Assembly: GCA_964487685.1 (NCBI GenBank)
Contig: CAZASA010000003.1
Location: 1 to 63,064 of the forward strand
Reading direction: 5' to 3'
From: JABDGZ01 sp964487685
GTDB lineage: Bacteria; Omnitrophota; Gorgyraeia; Zapsychrales; Fredricksoniimonadaceae
Length of the DNA stretch: 63,064 bases
The notes beneath the pieces are model-generated. The model did no database searches and was not told the DNA's origin. It saw only the letters and a program-made list of their open reading frames with translations. Both the position numbers and the translations under genes were made by a program. Shown here piece by piece: positions 28,638 through 36,818 of this stretch. Within the stretch, counting starts at the first letter, position 1, and each line of letters opens with the position of its first letter.

Positions 28638-30782
28638 TTACGCGTTCATCAATAACATTTCCGCATAACTCGGCAGTGGCCATATATTGGCCGGAACCAA
28701 CCCTTCGAGCTGGTCAATGGATTCACGCAGTTTACCCATGGCGCTGATGATCTTCGCTGCGTCATGTTTGGCTAACGCCGCATCCAAGGTATCCGAATTG
28801 CTCAAGGACAGCTCGATCAAGCCGGAGAGCCCCTTTAGCAATTTCTTTTGGCCGGTGGTCTTTCCAGCAGTGCCGACGGACTTAATGGTGTCCGCTAACT
28901 GTTTCTGGTATTCCATGGCCGCCGGGATCAGCATGGTGCGGGCGATCGTTGAGGCGCAATCGCCTTCCAGGACCTGCACTGTTTTATAAGCATGTTCGTT
29001 GATCTCAAAACGGGAAGCTATTTCTATTTCACTTAAAACACCATGCTTGACCAAGACCTGGACATTCTTCTTGGCCTTGATGGCTTCCAGGGCTTCGGGG
29101 GTAGCCTTCAAATTAGGCAGCCCGCGCTTTTTGGCTTCGATCTGCCACTCAGGGATATAATTATCCCCGTTATAAACCACCCGTTTATGTTTCTTGATGA
29201 TCTCTTGGAGGACTTTCTGCAGGCTGGAATTAAAATCTTTGCCCGCTTTCTTATCCGCTTCCAATTGATCACAGATATTTGAAACAGCCTCAGCCACGAT
29301 CGTGTTGAGGATCATGTTAGCGGCCGAAGGATTCTGGTTGGAGCCTACCGCGCGGAATTCAAACTTGGCACCGGTAAAAGCAAACGGTGAAGTTCGGTTA
29401 CGGTCAGTCGTGTCCTTGGCCAGGGACGGAAGGGAATCAACGCCCACATGAATGGAGCTTCCTTCCTTGGATGACTTGGCCCCGCCTTTTTCGATCTGCT
29501 CGATAATATCGGTAAGCTGATCGCCCAAAAAGATGGACACGATCGCCGGAGGCGCTTCATTGGCTCCCAGACGATGATCGTTACCCGCTGAGGCGACGCC
29601 TACGCGTAAAAGATCCGCATAAGTATCAACAGCCTTGATGACCGCGCATAGCAAGGTCAAAAACTTGGCATTTTCATGCGGGGTCTTTCCCGGATAAAGC
29701 CAGTTCTTACCGTCAGGACCTACTACCGACCAGTTATTGTGCTTGCCTGAACCGTTGATGCCCGCAAAAGGTTTCTCATGTAATAAACAGGCCAGCCCAT
29801 GCTTGTCAGCGATCTGACGCATAAGCTCCATGGCCATCATATTATGATCTACCGCCGTATTAAGATCTTCGTAGATCGGAGCGATCTCATATTGCGCCGG
29901 AGCAACTTCATTATGCCGGGTCTTGGAAGGCATGCCCAAACCCCATAAGGTCCGGTCCAAGTCTTCCATAAAGCCCATGATGCGGGGCTTAATGGCGCCG
30001 AAATAATGATCTTCCTGTTGCTGGTGCTTGGCCGGTTTTAGTCCGAACAAGGTGCGTCCGGTTTCAACCAAGTCTAAACGTGCCTGATAATGGGCCTTGT
30101 CGATGAGGAAATATTCCTGCTCCGGTCCGAGTGTGCAGTAAGCGCGTTTACCTTTGGTATCAATGCCGAAAAGTCCGGCCAAACGGCAGATCTGCTTGCT
30201 TAAAGCCACCATGGAACGTAATAATGGTGTCTTTTTGTCCAAAGCTTCACCGTGATATCCAATATAAAATGTCGGTATGCATAAGGTGGTAGCCCCTGGG
30301 CCTTCTTTGATAAAAGCCGGAGATGTCGGGTCCCATCCAGTGTAACCACGGGCTTCGAAAGTCGCACGCAATCCGCCTGACGGGAATGAAGAAGCATCCG
30401 GTTCTCCTTGGATCAATTCCTTACCGGAAAAATTCAATGTAACCCCGCCTGCATTGTCCCAAGCAATGAAAGAATCATGTTTTTCCGCCGTCACACCCGT
30501 CAATGGTTGAAACCAATGTGTAAAATGTGTCGCTCCTTTGGAAATGGCCCATTTTTTCATGGCTTCGGCCACTTCATCGGCAATGGAAGCATCCAGTTTG
30601 CCGCCCTCTTTAATGGTTTTTTCGATAGAAACATATGCTTTTGGAGAAAGCATTTCTTTCATGACCTTAAGGCTAAATACATTTTCTCCGAAATGTTCAG
30701 GCAAATGTTCACTGAAAGAACCATTGCAGCAGCTCTCTTCAGAACAAGCCGCCTGAATGACTTCTTCGCGAGCTTGACTCAT
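28638..30782 (-). CDS. glnA: Glutamine synthetase type III
   Basis: 714 aa, the length of GSIII (GlnN) rather than GSI (about 470). Makes glutamine from glutamate and ammonia. GSIII signatures include THWFQPLTGVTAEKHDSFI near residue 85, GPEQEYFLID near 225, KTRHNEVAPAQYEIAP near 290, NGSGKHNNWS near 350 and FEFRAVGSNQNPS near 485. It sits next to PII and amt but has its own promoter. The first codons are preceded by a GGGGG run, a plausible ribosome site. Confidence 0.96.
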   Translation of the reverse strand: MSQAREEVIQAACSEESCCNGSFSEHLPEHFGENVFSLKVMKEMLSPKAYVSIEKTIKEGGKLDASIADEVAEAMKKWAISKGATHFTHWFQPLTGVTAEKHDSFIAWDNAGGVTLNFSGKELIQGEPDASSFPSGGLRATFEARGYTGWDPTSPAFIKEGPGATTLCIPTFYIGYHGEALDKKTPLLRSMVALSKQICRLAGLFGIDTKGKRAYCTLGPEQEYFLIDKAHYQARLDLVETGRTLFGLKPAKHQQQEDHYFGAIKPRIMGFMEDLDRTLWGLGMPSKTRHNEVAPAQYEIAPIYEDLNTAVDHNMMAMELMRQIADKHGLACLLHEKPFAGINGSGKHNNWSVVGPDGKNWLYPGKTPHENAKFLTLLCAVIKAVDTYADLLRVGVASAGNDHRLGANEAPPAIVSIFLGDQLTDIIEQIEKGGAKSSKEGSSIHVGVDSLPSLAKDTTDRNRTSPFAFTGAKFEFRAVGSNQNPSAANMILNTIVAEAVSNICDQLEADKKAGKDFNSSLQKVLQEIIKKHKRVVYNGDNYIPEWQIEAKKRGLPNLKATPEALEAIKAKKNVQVLVKHGVLSEIEIASRFEINEHAYKTVQVLEGDCASTIARTMLIPAAMEYQKQLADTIKSVGTAGKTTGQKKLLKGLSGLIELSLSNSDTLDAALAKHDAAKIISAMGKLRESIDQLEGLVPANIWPLPSYAEMLLMNA

Positions 30783-30839
30783 AAAAACCCCCTTCTGGTT
30801 TTCTAAATGGACTTGCTGTCCCCTAATAAATAATGATGA

Positions 30840-30868
30840 ATATTATCTTCTAAGCTTAGCATTGTCAA
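30840..30868 (-). promoter_or_regulatory. Near-consensus sigma70 promoter of glnA
   Basis: On the minus strand: TTGACA (30863-30868), 17-base spacer, TAATAT (30840-30845). The leader (about 50 bases) contains a small GGAC-AGCAA-GUCC hairpin but no following U-rich terminator, so it is not counted with the amt attenuators. Confidence 0.82.
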
Positions 30869-30901
30869 GATTTTTTGTGCGTGCACAAATGAAATTTTGG
30901 A

Positions 30902-30960
30902 AAGAATGGGGCACAGGCCTCCCGCCGGCTGACCGACAGGGCTTCCTGTGCCCCATTCTT
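30902..30960. terminator. Inverted repeat after PII gene (likely terminator)
   Basis: Perfect 16-base arms AAGAATGGGGCACAGG and CCTGTGCCCCATTCTT with a 27-base GC-rich loop. It lies between the PII stop and the glnA promoter. It would end the amt-PII transcript; the flanking A and T tracts suit either strand. Confidence 0.65.
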
Positions 30961-30970
30961 AAAACAACCA

Positions 30971-31312
30971 TCAGCCGATGGCTTTGGATCCTTCTTCACC
31001 GGTGCGAATGCGTATACATCTTGGCAGATCTACAACAAAGATCTTGCCGTCACCGATCTTACCGGTACGGGCCCCTTTGATGATGGCCTTGATGGTCGGT
31101 TCAACGAAATCCTCGTTGACCGCGATCTCCAATCGTACCTTGCGCAGTAAATTACCCGTTTCCTTGACGCCGCGGTAAAACTCGTCAACACCCACCTGAC
31201 GGCCATGGCCGAGTACTTCGGATACTGTGATCAAATTCACATTCACCGCATAGAGCTCCTGCTTAACATCTTCGAGCTTGTAGGGTTGAATTATGGCAAT
31301 GACTACTTTCAT
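30971..31312 (-). CDS. glnK: PII nitrogen regulatory protein
   Basis: 113 aa. PII signal proteins bind ATP/ADP and 2-oxoglutarate and, when linked to amt, usually gate the ammonium channel; the glnK name rests on that linkage. Conserved ligand residues are present: Gln39 (HGRQV), Lys58 and RIRTGEE near the C-terminus. In the T-loop, aligned without gaps to E. coli GlnB, Tyr46 is kept but position 51, the uridylylated Tyr, is Glu, and position 49 is Val. GlnD-type uridylylation is thus not expected. 28 bases after amt, with AGGAGG. Confidence 0.94.
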   Translation of the reverse strand: MKVVIAIIQPYKLEDVKQELYAVNVNLITVSEVLGHGRQVGVDEFYRGVKETGNLLRKVRLEIAVNEDFVEPTIKAIIKGARTGKIGDGKIFVVDLPRCIRIRTGEEGSKAIG

Positions 31313-31340
31313 GTAAGAAACCTCCTTGTGTCAGATTATA

Positions 31341-32603
31341 TTAGTCTAAGATCGTATAAGCACGCTCATGATGCTGGCTAAGATCAATACCAATGATCTC
31401 ATCCTCAGCACTTGCCCGCATTCCAATGGTTTTATCGATGACTAGGCAGATCAGCCATGTGACAACAAACGAGAACACGGTTGTCAGCACGCAGGCCTTG
31501 ACTTGGATCATAAACTGGGCAGGATTCCCATCAAATACACCTGAACCAGCTGAGTTGATCGCTTTGACGGCGAATAATCCGGTGGCTAATGCGCCCCAAG
31601 TTCCGCCGCAAAAGTGCACCCCAAAGGCATCCAGCGTGTCATCATAACCTAATTTCGGTTTGACAAAGGCCACCATGCAGTAGCAGATAACGCTGACTAA
31701 GAAGCCGATCCATAATGAACCGCCAACATCCACGAAACCGGAAGCCGGTGTGATGGCCACTAAACCAGCGACAGCGCCAGAGCAAGCCCCGACGATGGTT
31801 GGTTTGCCGTTAAACAGCCATTCACAAGCAGCCCAGCTGATAGCCGCGGCAGCTGTTGCGGTATTGGTCACAACGAAAGCACTGGTTGCCAAAGCACCGG
31901 CAGTAACGGCAGAACCGGCGTTGAAACCAAACCAGCCGAACCACAATAAGGAAGCACCGATCATGACAAAAGGCACGTTATGCATACCTTGTTTATCCGT
32001 ACCGATGCGTTTCCCTAAATAAAGAGCTGTTGCAAGCCCTGCAATACCGGCATTCATGTGGACAACAGTACCACCGGCAAAGTCCAAGGCTCCCCATTGA
32101 TGTCCAGCCAGGCCGTCAGAGGCCCAGACCATGTGAGCAATAGGACAATACACAAAGGTCAACCATAACACGGTAAACCAGACCCATGCGGAAAATTTAA
32201 CCCGCTCAGCGAAAGAACCAATGACCAGTGCAGGTGTGATGACCGCGAACATACATTGAAAGATCATGTATGCTTGATGCGGAATAGTCCCGGCATACTC
32301 TGAGGCCGGCCCATTCGGATTCAGCCCCTTCATCATGGCCCAATCCAAGCCGCCGATATAGGGGGTCCAAAAACCCTTACTATGACCGAAGGCCAAACTA
32401 TACCCATAAACGACCCATAACACGCTGACTATGGCCAAGCACATAAAACATTGCATCAACATGCTTAGAACGTTTTTTCTCCTGACCATACCCCCGTAAA
32501 ATAGGGCCAGTCCAGGTGCCGTCATCGCCAAAACCAAGGCTGAAGACGTCAGGACCCATGCCGTATCTCCTGAGTTGAATACTGGTGCTGGTGTTGTTCC
32601 CAT
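31341..32603 (-). CDS. amt: Ammonium transporter
   Basis: 420 aa with eleven predicted membrane segments. Typical Amt sequence: DTAWVLTSSALVLAMTAPGLALFYGGMV at the N-terminus, one pore His in CPIAHMVWASDG and the other in FGVHFCGGTWGALATGLFA, and the GASLLWFGWFGFNAGS signature. Follows a 40-residue membrane protein gene by 28 bases and precedes PII. Transcription from the promoter at 33043-33071 must pass two tandem attenuator-like terminators before reaching it. Confidence 0.96.
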   Translation of the reverse strand: MGTTPAPVFNSGDTAWVLTSSALVLAMTAPGLALFYGGMVRRKNVLSMLMQCFMCLAIVSVLWVVYGYSLAFGHSKGFWTPYIGGLDWAMMKGLNPNGPASEYAGTIPHQAYMIFQCMFAVITPALVIGSFAERVKFSAWVWFTVLWLTFVYCPIAHMVWASDGLAGHQWGALDFAGGTVVHMNAGIAGLATALYLGKRIGTDKQGMHNVPFVMIGASLLWFGWFGFNAGSAVTAGALATSAFVVTNTATAAAAISWAACEWLFNGKPTIVGACSGAVAGLVAITPASGFVDVGGSLWIGFLVSVICYCMVAFVKPKLGYDDTLDAFGVHFCGGTWGALATGLFAVKAINSAGSGVFDGNPAQFMIQVKACVLTTVFSFVVTWLICLVIDKTIGMRASAEDEIIGIDLSQHHERAYTILD

Positions 32604-32631
32604 TACGTGTACCCTCCTATTTTATTACTGG

Positions 32632-32754
32632 TTAAACAATATGTTCTCTTAAAGCCCAAAACAGCCCCATAGCTAATGCCAATTGGGCAAAAGCACAAAG
32701 TAAGGCCATGATTCCTGCGTTTTTGATCATTGGTGAGGATTGGGTAATTCTCAT
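32632..32754 (-). CDS. 40-residue single-helix membrane protein upstream of amt
   Basis: MRITQSSPMIKNAG followed by a hydrophobic helix IMALLCAFAQLALAMGLFWAL and a short charged tail REHIV. GGAGAGG lies 6 bases before the ATG, so translation is credible. I do not recognise the family. Its place as first gene of the amt-PII operon suggests a role with the ammonium channel, by context only. Confidence 0.6.
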   Translation of the reverse strand: MRITQSSPMIKNAGIMALLCAFAQLALAMGLFWALREHIV

Positions 32755-32775
32755 ATGGTACCTCTCCGATCTGGA

Positions 32776-32870
32776 CCCCGCTTGCCCCGCTATAAGCGGT
32801 GGCCGATGGGCCGACTGGCCAGGCGGGGCTTTGTCTTGTTGATCCTTTTTTGACCAGCCCATCGGCTGGC
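32776..32870. repeat. GC-rich REP-like hairpins between attenuators and the small membrane gene
   Basis: A CCCCGC (32776-32781) to GCGGGG (32823-32828) arm pair contains internal palindromes such as GGCCGATGGGCC. A second hairpin CCAGCC-CATC-GGCTGG is at 32854-32869 and shares the CGATGGGC core. Possible dispersed repeat or folded leader. Confidence 0.5.
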
Positions 32871-32877
32871 AGGCAAT

Positions 32878-32930
32878 AAAAAATCCGGTTCTCTATGCGT
32901 CATAGCATAAGAAACCGGACCTCATTGCCC
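32878..32930 (-). promoter_or_regulatory. Attenuator element copy 3 (amt leader, proximal)
   Basis: Minus strand, 5' to 3': GGGC-AAUGAG-GUCC hairpin (32917-32930; hexaloop with A1 and G4), then a terminator with a 15-base stem interrupted by one mismatch (arms starting UCCGGUU and ending AACCGGA, 32884-32919), then six U (32878-32883). The UCC of the small hairpin is also the foot of the terminator stem, so the two folds exclude each other. Confidence 0.7.
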
Positions 32931-32937
32931 ATAAAAT

Positions 32938-32993
32938 AAAAAATCCCCTCAGTTTAAGTACTGCCCCAAGAGGACTAACTTTGCCCGTGTAAC
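32938..32993 (-). promoter_or_regulatory. Attenuator element copy 2 (amt leader, distal)
   Basis: Minus strand: GUUACAC, then GGGC-AAAGUUA-GUCC (32972-32986; loop has A1 and G4 but seven bases), then terminator UCCUCU...CAGU-ACUUAA-ACUG...AGGGGA (32944-32974) and six U (32938-32943). Same geometry and shared UCC as copies 1 and 3. The stretch GUUACA.GGGCAA.GUU..GUCCUCUU is conserved with copy 1. Confidence 0.72.
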
Positions 32994-32998
32994 TTTCC

Positions 32999-33014
32999 GG
33001 AACGTCAACGCTCC
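32999..33014 (-). promoter_or_regulatory. Extra hairpin upstream of attenuator copy 2
   Basis: Minus strand GGAGC-GUUGAC-GUUCC. The loop has G4 but not A1, and G1/C6 could pair to leave a UUGA tetraloop. It sits where the first hairpin of a dual-hairpin ANTAR target would be, but the match is imperfect. Confidence 0.35.
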
Positions 33015-33042
33015 GAAAATATTAAATTCAAACTACGATGTA

Positions 33043-33071
33043 AATATATCCGCTAAACCAATATTTGTCAA
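33043..33071 (-). promoter_or_regulatory. Near-consensus sigma70 promoter of the amt-PII operon
   Basis: Minus strand: TTGACA (33066-33071), 17-base spacer, TATATT (33043-33048), starting 12 bases after the DUF2934 stop. The leader to the first coding start is about 280 bases and holds both attenuators and GC-rich hairpins. Confidence 0.82.
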
Positions 33072-33083
33072 GAATTTTTTTGC

Positions 33084-33302
33084 TTACAGTTGGCCCCTGA
33101 CAATTTTTTCTGCCTTGATCCAGTCTTCCACGTCGTGGCCGTTCTTATAACCGCGTGCGACATAAAGCTCATACGCTTTTTGGGCAACCTTTTGATTGAA
33201 GTCCCCGTTAGTCTTACTTGTTTGCCCGGAAGGAGTTTCAACCCTGCTTTTTGGCACCCGAGAGGTGACCGTCGTTCTTTTAACACTGCTGGCTTGTATC
33301 AT
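33084..33302 (-). CDS. DUF2934 family small protein
   Basis: 72 aa. The C-terminal part (KVAQKAYELYVARGYKNGHD, then VEDWIKAEK) matches the short DUF2934 pattern, in which an AYELY..RG segment is followed by DWLKAE. Function of the family unknown. The N-terminal 30 residues are basic and Ser/Thr-rich, likely disordered. AAGGAG lies 8 bases before the ATG. It has its own promoter and the first copy of the attenuator shared with the amt operon, which ties it to nitrogen control by context. Confidence 0.75.
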   Translation of the reverse strand: MIQASSVKRTTVTSRVPKSRVETPSGQTSKTNGDFNQKVAQKAYELYVARGYKNGHDVEDWIKAEKIVRGQL

Positions 33303-33323
33303 AAGAACCTCTCCTTGCTGGAT

Positions 33324-33372
33324 AAAAAATCCTCTCTTCCACTCGAAAAGAGGACAACATTGCCCTTGTAAC
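33324..33372 (-). promoter_or_regulatory. Attenuator element copy 1 (DUF2934 leader)
   Basis: Minus strand: GUUACAA, then GGGC-AAUGUU-GUCC (33352-33365; hexaloop with A1 and G4), then a terminator with a near-perfect stem (UCCUCUUUUC-GAGUG-GAAGAGAGGA, 33330-33354) and six U (33324-33329). It begins within a few bases of the predicted transcription start, leaving no room for another upstream hairpin. Confidence 0.75.
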
Positions 33373-33379
33373 TAAAATA

Positions 33380-33408
33380 AATATACCCCCTCAAAATAAT
33401 TTTGTCAA
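33380..33408 (-). promoter_or_regulatory. Near-consensus sigma70 promoter of the DUF2934 gene
   Basis: Minus strand: TTGACA (33403-33408), 17-base spacer, TATATT (33380-33385). Same hexamers as the amt promoter. Confidence 0.8.
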
Positions 33409-33469
33409 TGAAATATTTGTGCCATGGTATATAATGTTGCGGTTTAACAACTTGGATGCGTGAAAACAT

Positions 33470-35359
33470 ATGTGCGGAATCGGCGGCTATCGGTCAAAGC
33501 ACCCTGTGCCTTTGGAAAAAATGAGCTTGGTCCTGGCCCATCGCGGTCCTGATGACGCCGGCATCTACCGTCTGGGTGATGTTGCCTTACTGCACCGGCG
33601 ATTGTCGATCATCGACTTGAAAAACGGCCATCAGCCAATGCTAAGTCGTGATGAGCAAACCGTCCTTGTATTCAACGGAGAAATTTACAATTACCTGGAG
33701 CTCAAAAAAAACCTCCAGGCCCATGGCCTTGCCTTTAAGACCTCCTCGGACACTGAAGTATTATTGCGTGCCTACGAGCATTTTGGGACAGAATGCCTGG
33801 CGCATTTAAACGGAGATTTTGCTTTTGTTATTTTTGACCGCCGCCGCAACCTGCTTTTTGGCGCGCGCGACAGACTGGGGATCAGGCCTTTCTATTACAC
33901 GCAGAATGACAAAGGTTTTTTCTTTGCCTCGGAGATCAAGGCCTTATTGGAAACAGCCTGTGTCGATCGACGGGTCAATCCGATTGCCCTGGACCTATAT
34001 TTGACCTACCGTTATGTGCCCGGCCGCGGCACCATGTTCAAGAATATCTTTAAACTTCTGCCCGGCGAAGCTTTTACCCAATCCGGTGATGATGCGCCCC
34101 GGTTTTGGAAATATTGGGACCTGCCCCAAAATGAAGAGGCCCTGGGACCCGATGAGGCCTATCAACAATTTGAAGGGTTATTGACGGATTCAGTACGCTA
34201 TCGCCTGATCAGTGATGTGCCCTTAGGTGTCTATTTATCCGGCGGCATGGATTCAACAAGCGTGGCCGCGGTCATGGCTGGATTAAAGCAAGCTCCCATC
34301 CGGACCTATACGGCATGTTTTGATATGGACGTCGATGAAAGTGCCGCGGCAAGGCAGACAGCCAAACGCTTTTTATGTGACCATCATGAAGTAAGGATCA
34401 CCCCTGATTCCCTGGACTTTTTACCCCAGATCACCTGGCATATGGATGAACCTTTCGGTGACACCATTCTTGTCCCGAATTTTTGTTTAAGCAAGGAAGC
34501 CGGCCGTCATGTCAAAGTCGTACTTACCGGCGAAGGTGCCGATGAGGGGCAGATGGGTTATGTTCATCACGAATCCCTGGCGATTGGATTTTCCTTATCC
34601 CGAAGAGTTCCAAGGGGATTGCGGTGTGCATTGGGCCATCTTATACCATATATCCCGGTAAAATTATTAGACAGGGCTTTTAACTATCCCCATTCGATGG
34701 GAATGGCCGGTCGTAGACGATTGGCCGAACTGTTAAGCCTGCTCGACCGTCCGGGCCATGCTTATCAGCATTTTTGCTCCTTGTTCTCTGAAGATGAACG
34801 GGCCCGGTTGTACGGGCCCGGACTTCGGCATTGCCTCAACGAAGCTAAAAAGGCCTATCACGATCCCCTTGTCAATCGCCTGAACATCGCTAAAGATCCG
34901 TTACGCGCTATTTATATCCATGACTTTAAGCATTGGCTGCCGGATAATATCCTCAATAAGCAGGACCGGATGACCATGGCCCATTCCATCGAGGGCCGTG
35001 TTCCGTATTTAGACCATCGCCTGGTCGAGTTTGAAGCCAAACTACCCTGTGCTCTGAAAATAAAAGACGGTCAGGGGAAATATCTGCTGCGACGATTTTA
35101 TGAACAGCACCTGGGGGTCCCCAGCAAAAGAAAAAAAGCCTTCGTCATGCCCCTGCAAGGGGCTTATCATACTAAATACCAAAGCTTGGTAGACCGGTAT
35201 TTGAACGATACGGCCATTGATTCGGGCCTTTGGAATAAACAAGAGATCGCCTCCATCGTCCGAGAAGCAGACCGCTCGCCATTGTTAGGCCACAAAAAAG
35301 TGATGGCCTTGATGATGCTGCAGATATGGCACGAGTTGTTTAAACCGCAATGGGATTAA
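33470..35359 (+). CDS. asnB: Asparagine synthase (glutamine-hydrolysing)
   Basis: 629 aa. Starts MCGIGGY, so Cys2 is the glutaminase nucleophile; the N-terminal domain continues with RGPDDAGIY and VFNGEIYNYLEL. The synthetase domain has the ATP-pyrophosphatase loop YLSGGMDSTSVAAVM near residue 260. A TATAAT at 33430-33435 could be its -10 box without a good -35. It heads a four-gene cluster with radical SAM and glycosyltransferase genes. In such settings AsnB-like enzymes may amidate a sugar or lipid rather than aspartate, so true substrate is open. Confidence 0.88.
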   Translation: MCGIGGYRSKHPVPLEKMSLVLAHRGPDDAGIYRLGDVALLHRRLSIIDLKNGHQPMLSRDEQTVLVFNGEIYNYLELKKNLQAHGLAFKTSSDTEVLLRAYEHFGTECLAHLNGDFAFVIFDRRRNLLFGARDRLGIRPFYYTQNDKGFFFASEIKALLETACVDRRVNPIALDLYLTYRYVPGRGTMFKNIFKLLPGEAFTQSGDDAPRFWKYWDLPQNEEALGPDEAYQQFEGLLTDSVRYRLISDVPLGVYLSGGMDSTSVAAVMAGLKQAPIRTYTACFDMDVDESAAARQTAKRFLCDHHEVRITPDSLDFLPQITWHMDEPFGDTILVPNFCLSKEAGRHVKVVLTGEGADEGQMGYVHHESLAIGFSLSRRVPRGLRCALGHLIPYIPVKLLDRAFNYPHSMGMAGRRRLAELLSLLDRPGHAYQHFCSLFSEDERARLYGPGLRHCLNEAKKAYHDPLVNRLNIAKDPLRAIYIHDFKHWLPDNILNKQDRMTMAHSIEGRVPYLDHRLVEFEAKLPCALKIKDGQGKYLLRRFYEQHLGVPSKRKKAFVMPLQGAYHTKYQSLVDRYLNDTAIDSGLWNKQEIASIVREADRSPLLGHKKVMALMMLQIWHELFKPQWD

Positions 35360-35366
35360 ATATTTC

Positions 35367-36818
35367 ATGAGAGTACTTGTCTTAAACCCCATGACCCAAC
35401 AATCAAAGAACATCATCCGTGATGTGGTCTATGGATGTTGGTGTAACGGCAAGAGAATTGCCGGCGCAAGCACACCCCCGTTTATCCTGATGACGATAAC
35501 CTCCCTGCTAAGGCGTGAAGGTATCAACGCGGATTTTCTGGATGCCCAAGCCCAGCAGATACCGTCGGATAAAATGTCCCTGCGCATCAAGGACTATCAT
35601 GTGGTCATCATGTCAAGTTCAACGATGACCTTTCAGGAAGACGCCAATTATCTGCTCGGGTTGAAACGCTGCCGTGCCGGCTTGACCACCGTGCTTTTTG
35701 GTTCGCACCCCACCTTCATGCCCCGCTATTGCCTGGCCCATTCTGGCGTCGACATTATCATTAAACATGACCCTGAATGGATCATTAAAGAATTGATGCT
35801 TTTGATGGCCCAGGGAAAAGACTACAGCGGTCTTAAAGGTATTGGTTATAAAAATGATTCCGGAGTTCTGATCAACGCGGACCATGAGGACGCCGATGAC
35901 CTGGACCAATTGCCCTTTCCTGACGTGGACCTTTTACCCAAAGGCATTGAATATTTCAATCCCATTGTCAAACGCACTCCCTACATGACCACTTCCACCA
36001 GCCGCGGCTGTCCGGCCAAATGCACGTTCTGTACCGCTCCCACCTTTCACGGGACTTCAGTTCGCTTTCAATCCGCCCAACGTGTCATCAAAGAGATCGA
36101 ATATTATGTGAACAAAGGCATCAAGGAGATCTATTTCCGTGATGATACTTTTTTTATCAATAAAAAACGGGACCTGACTATTTTTAATCATATAATCACC
36201 CATAAAATAGACGTGTCCTGGATCGCCAATGCCCGTGTTGATATGCTCGATGAGGATACTCTTAAACATGCCCAGTTAGCAGGCTGTCATACGATCAAAT
36301 TCGGGATTGAATCCGGCCGCCAGGAGATCCTGGATGGGATGAAAAAAGGTTACCGCTTACAAGAGGCCAAAGATATTTTTGACTTGGCCCGACGCTACAA
36401 TGTCAAGACGCATGCGCACATCATGCTGGGCAATCCCGGCGACACTAAAGAGACCGTTGAAGAGACGATCCGCTTTGCCTTGCGCCTGGACCCAAGTACC
36501 GCCACCTTTGGCATATGCACGCCGTATCCGGGAACGCCGCTTTTTGAGATGGTCCGGGAAAAATATCCGCAGATCGGCGATGGCAGCAGCTCTGACTTGT
36601 CCCATCTGCACGTTTCGGGCCTGTTCAATGAACATTTCACGAGCCTTAAGAAAGAAGAGCTTCGCCGCATGGTCTTTTATGCCTATTGGAAATTCTATGT
36701 CCGGCCCGCTTACTGGATCAAGTCCCTCAAGACACAGGTCACAGGCCTTAATGATATTAAGCGTTTGTCGATCGCGGCAGCCAATATTTTTAATTTTATT
36801 GCGAGCAAGGAGAATTAA
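35367..36818 (+). CDS. B12-binding-type radical SAM enzyme
   Basis: 483 aa. The N-terminal part (residues about 1-160) resembles the cobalamin-binding fold of BchE-like enzymes (RVLVLNPMTQQ; STPPFILMTITSLLR; LFGSHPTFMPRY), though no DxHxxG cobalamin motif is visible. The 4Fe-4S site is the CxxxCxxC of STSRGCPAKCTFCTAPTF near residue 212. SAM and barrel motifs follow (YFRDDTFFI; FGIESGRQEILDGMKKG; MLGNPGDTKETVEET). Seven bases after asnB. Product unknown; likely modifies a lipid or glycan intermediate. Confidence 0.85.
   Translation: MRVLVLNPMTQQSKNIIRDVVYGCWCNGKRIAGASTPPFILMTITSLLRREGINADFLDAQAQQIPSDKMSLRIKDYHVVIMSSSTMTFQEDANYLLGLKRCRAGLTTVLFGSHPTFMPRYCLAHSGVDIIIKHDPEWIIKELMLLMAQGKDYSGLKGIGYKNDSGVLINADHEDADDLDQLPFPDVDLLPKGIEYFNPIVKRTPYMTTSTSRGCPAKCTFCTAPTFHGTSVRFQSAQRVIKEIEYYVNKGIKEIYFRDDTFFINKKRDLTIFNHIITHKIDVSWIANARVDMLDEDTLKHAQLAGCHTIKFGIESGRQEILDGMKKGYRLQEAKDIFDLARRYNVKTHAHIMLGNPGDTKETVEETIRFALRLDPSTATFGICTPYPGTPLFEMVREKYPQIGDGSSSDLSHLHVSGLFNEHFTSLKKEELRRMVFYAYWKFYVRPAYWIKSLKTQVTGLNDIKRLSIAAANIFNFIASKEN

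Noticed and set aside
30783..30840. Fourth copy of the amt-type attenuator in the glnA leader
   Set aside because: A GGAC-AGCAA-GUCC hairpin is present, but the loop lacks G4, the GGGCAA word is missing and no convincing terminator with a U run follows.
32938..33372. Known riboswitch classes (c-di-GMP, glutamine, fluoride, preQ1) for the repeated leader
   Set aside because: The GGGCAA word recalls c-di-GMP-I, but the element is too short and lacks the other conserved blocks; none of the other consensus patterns I know fits.
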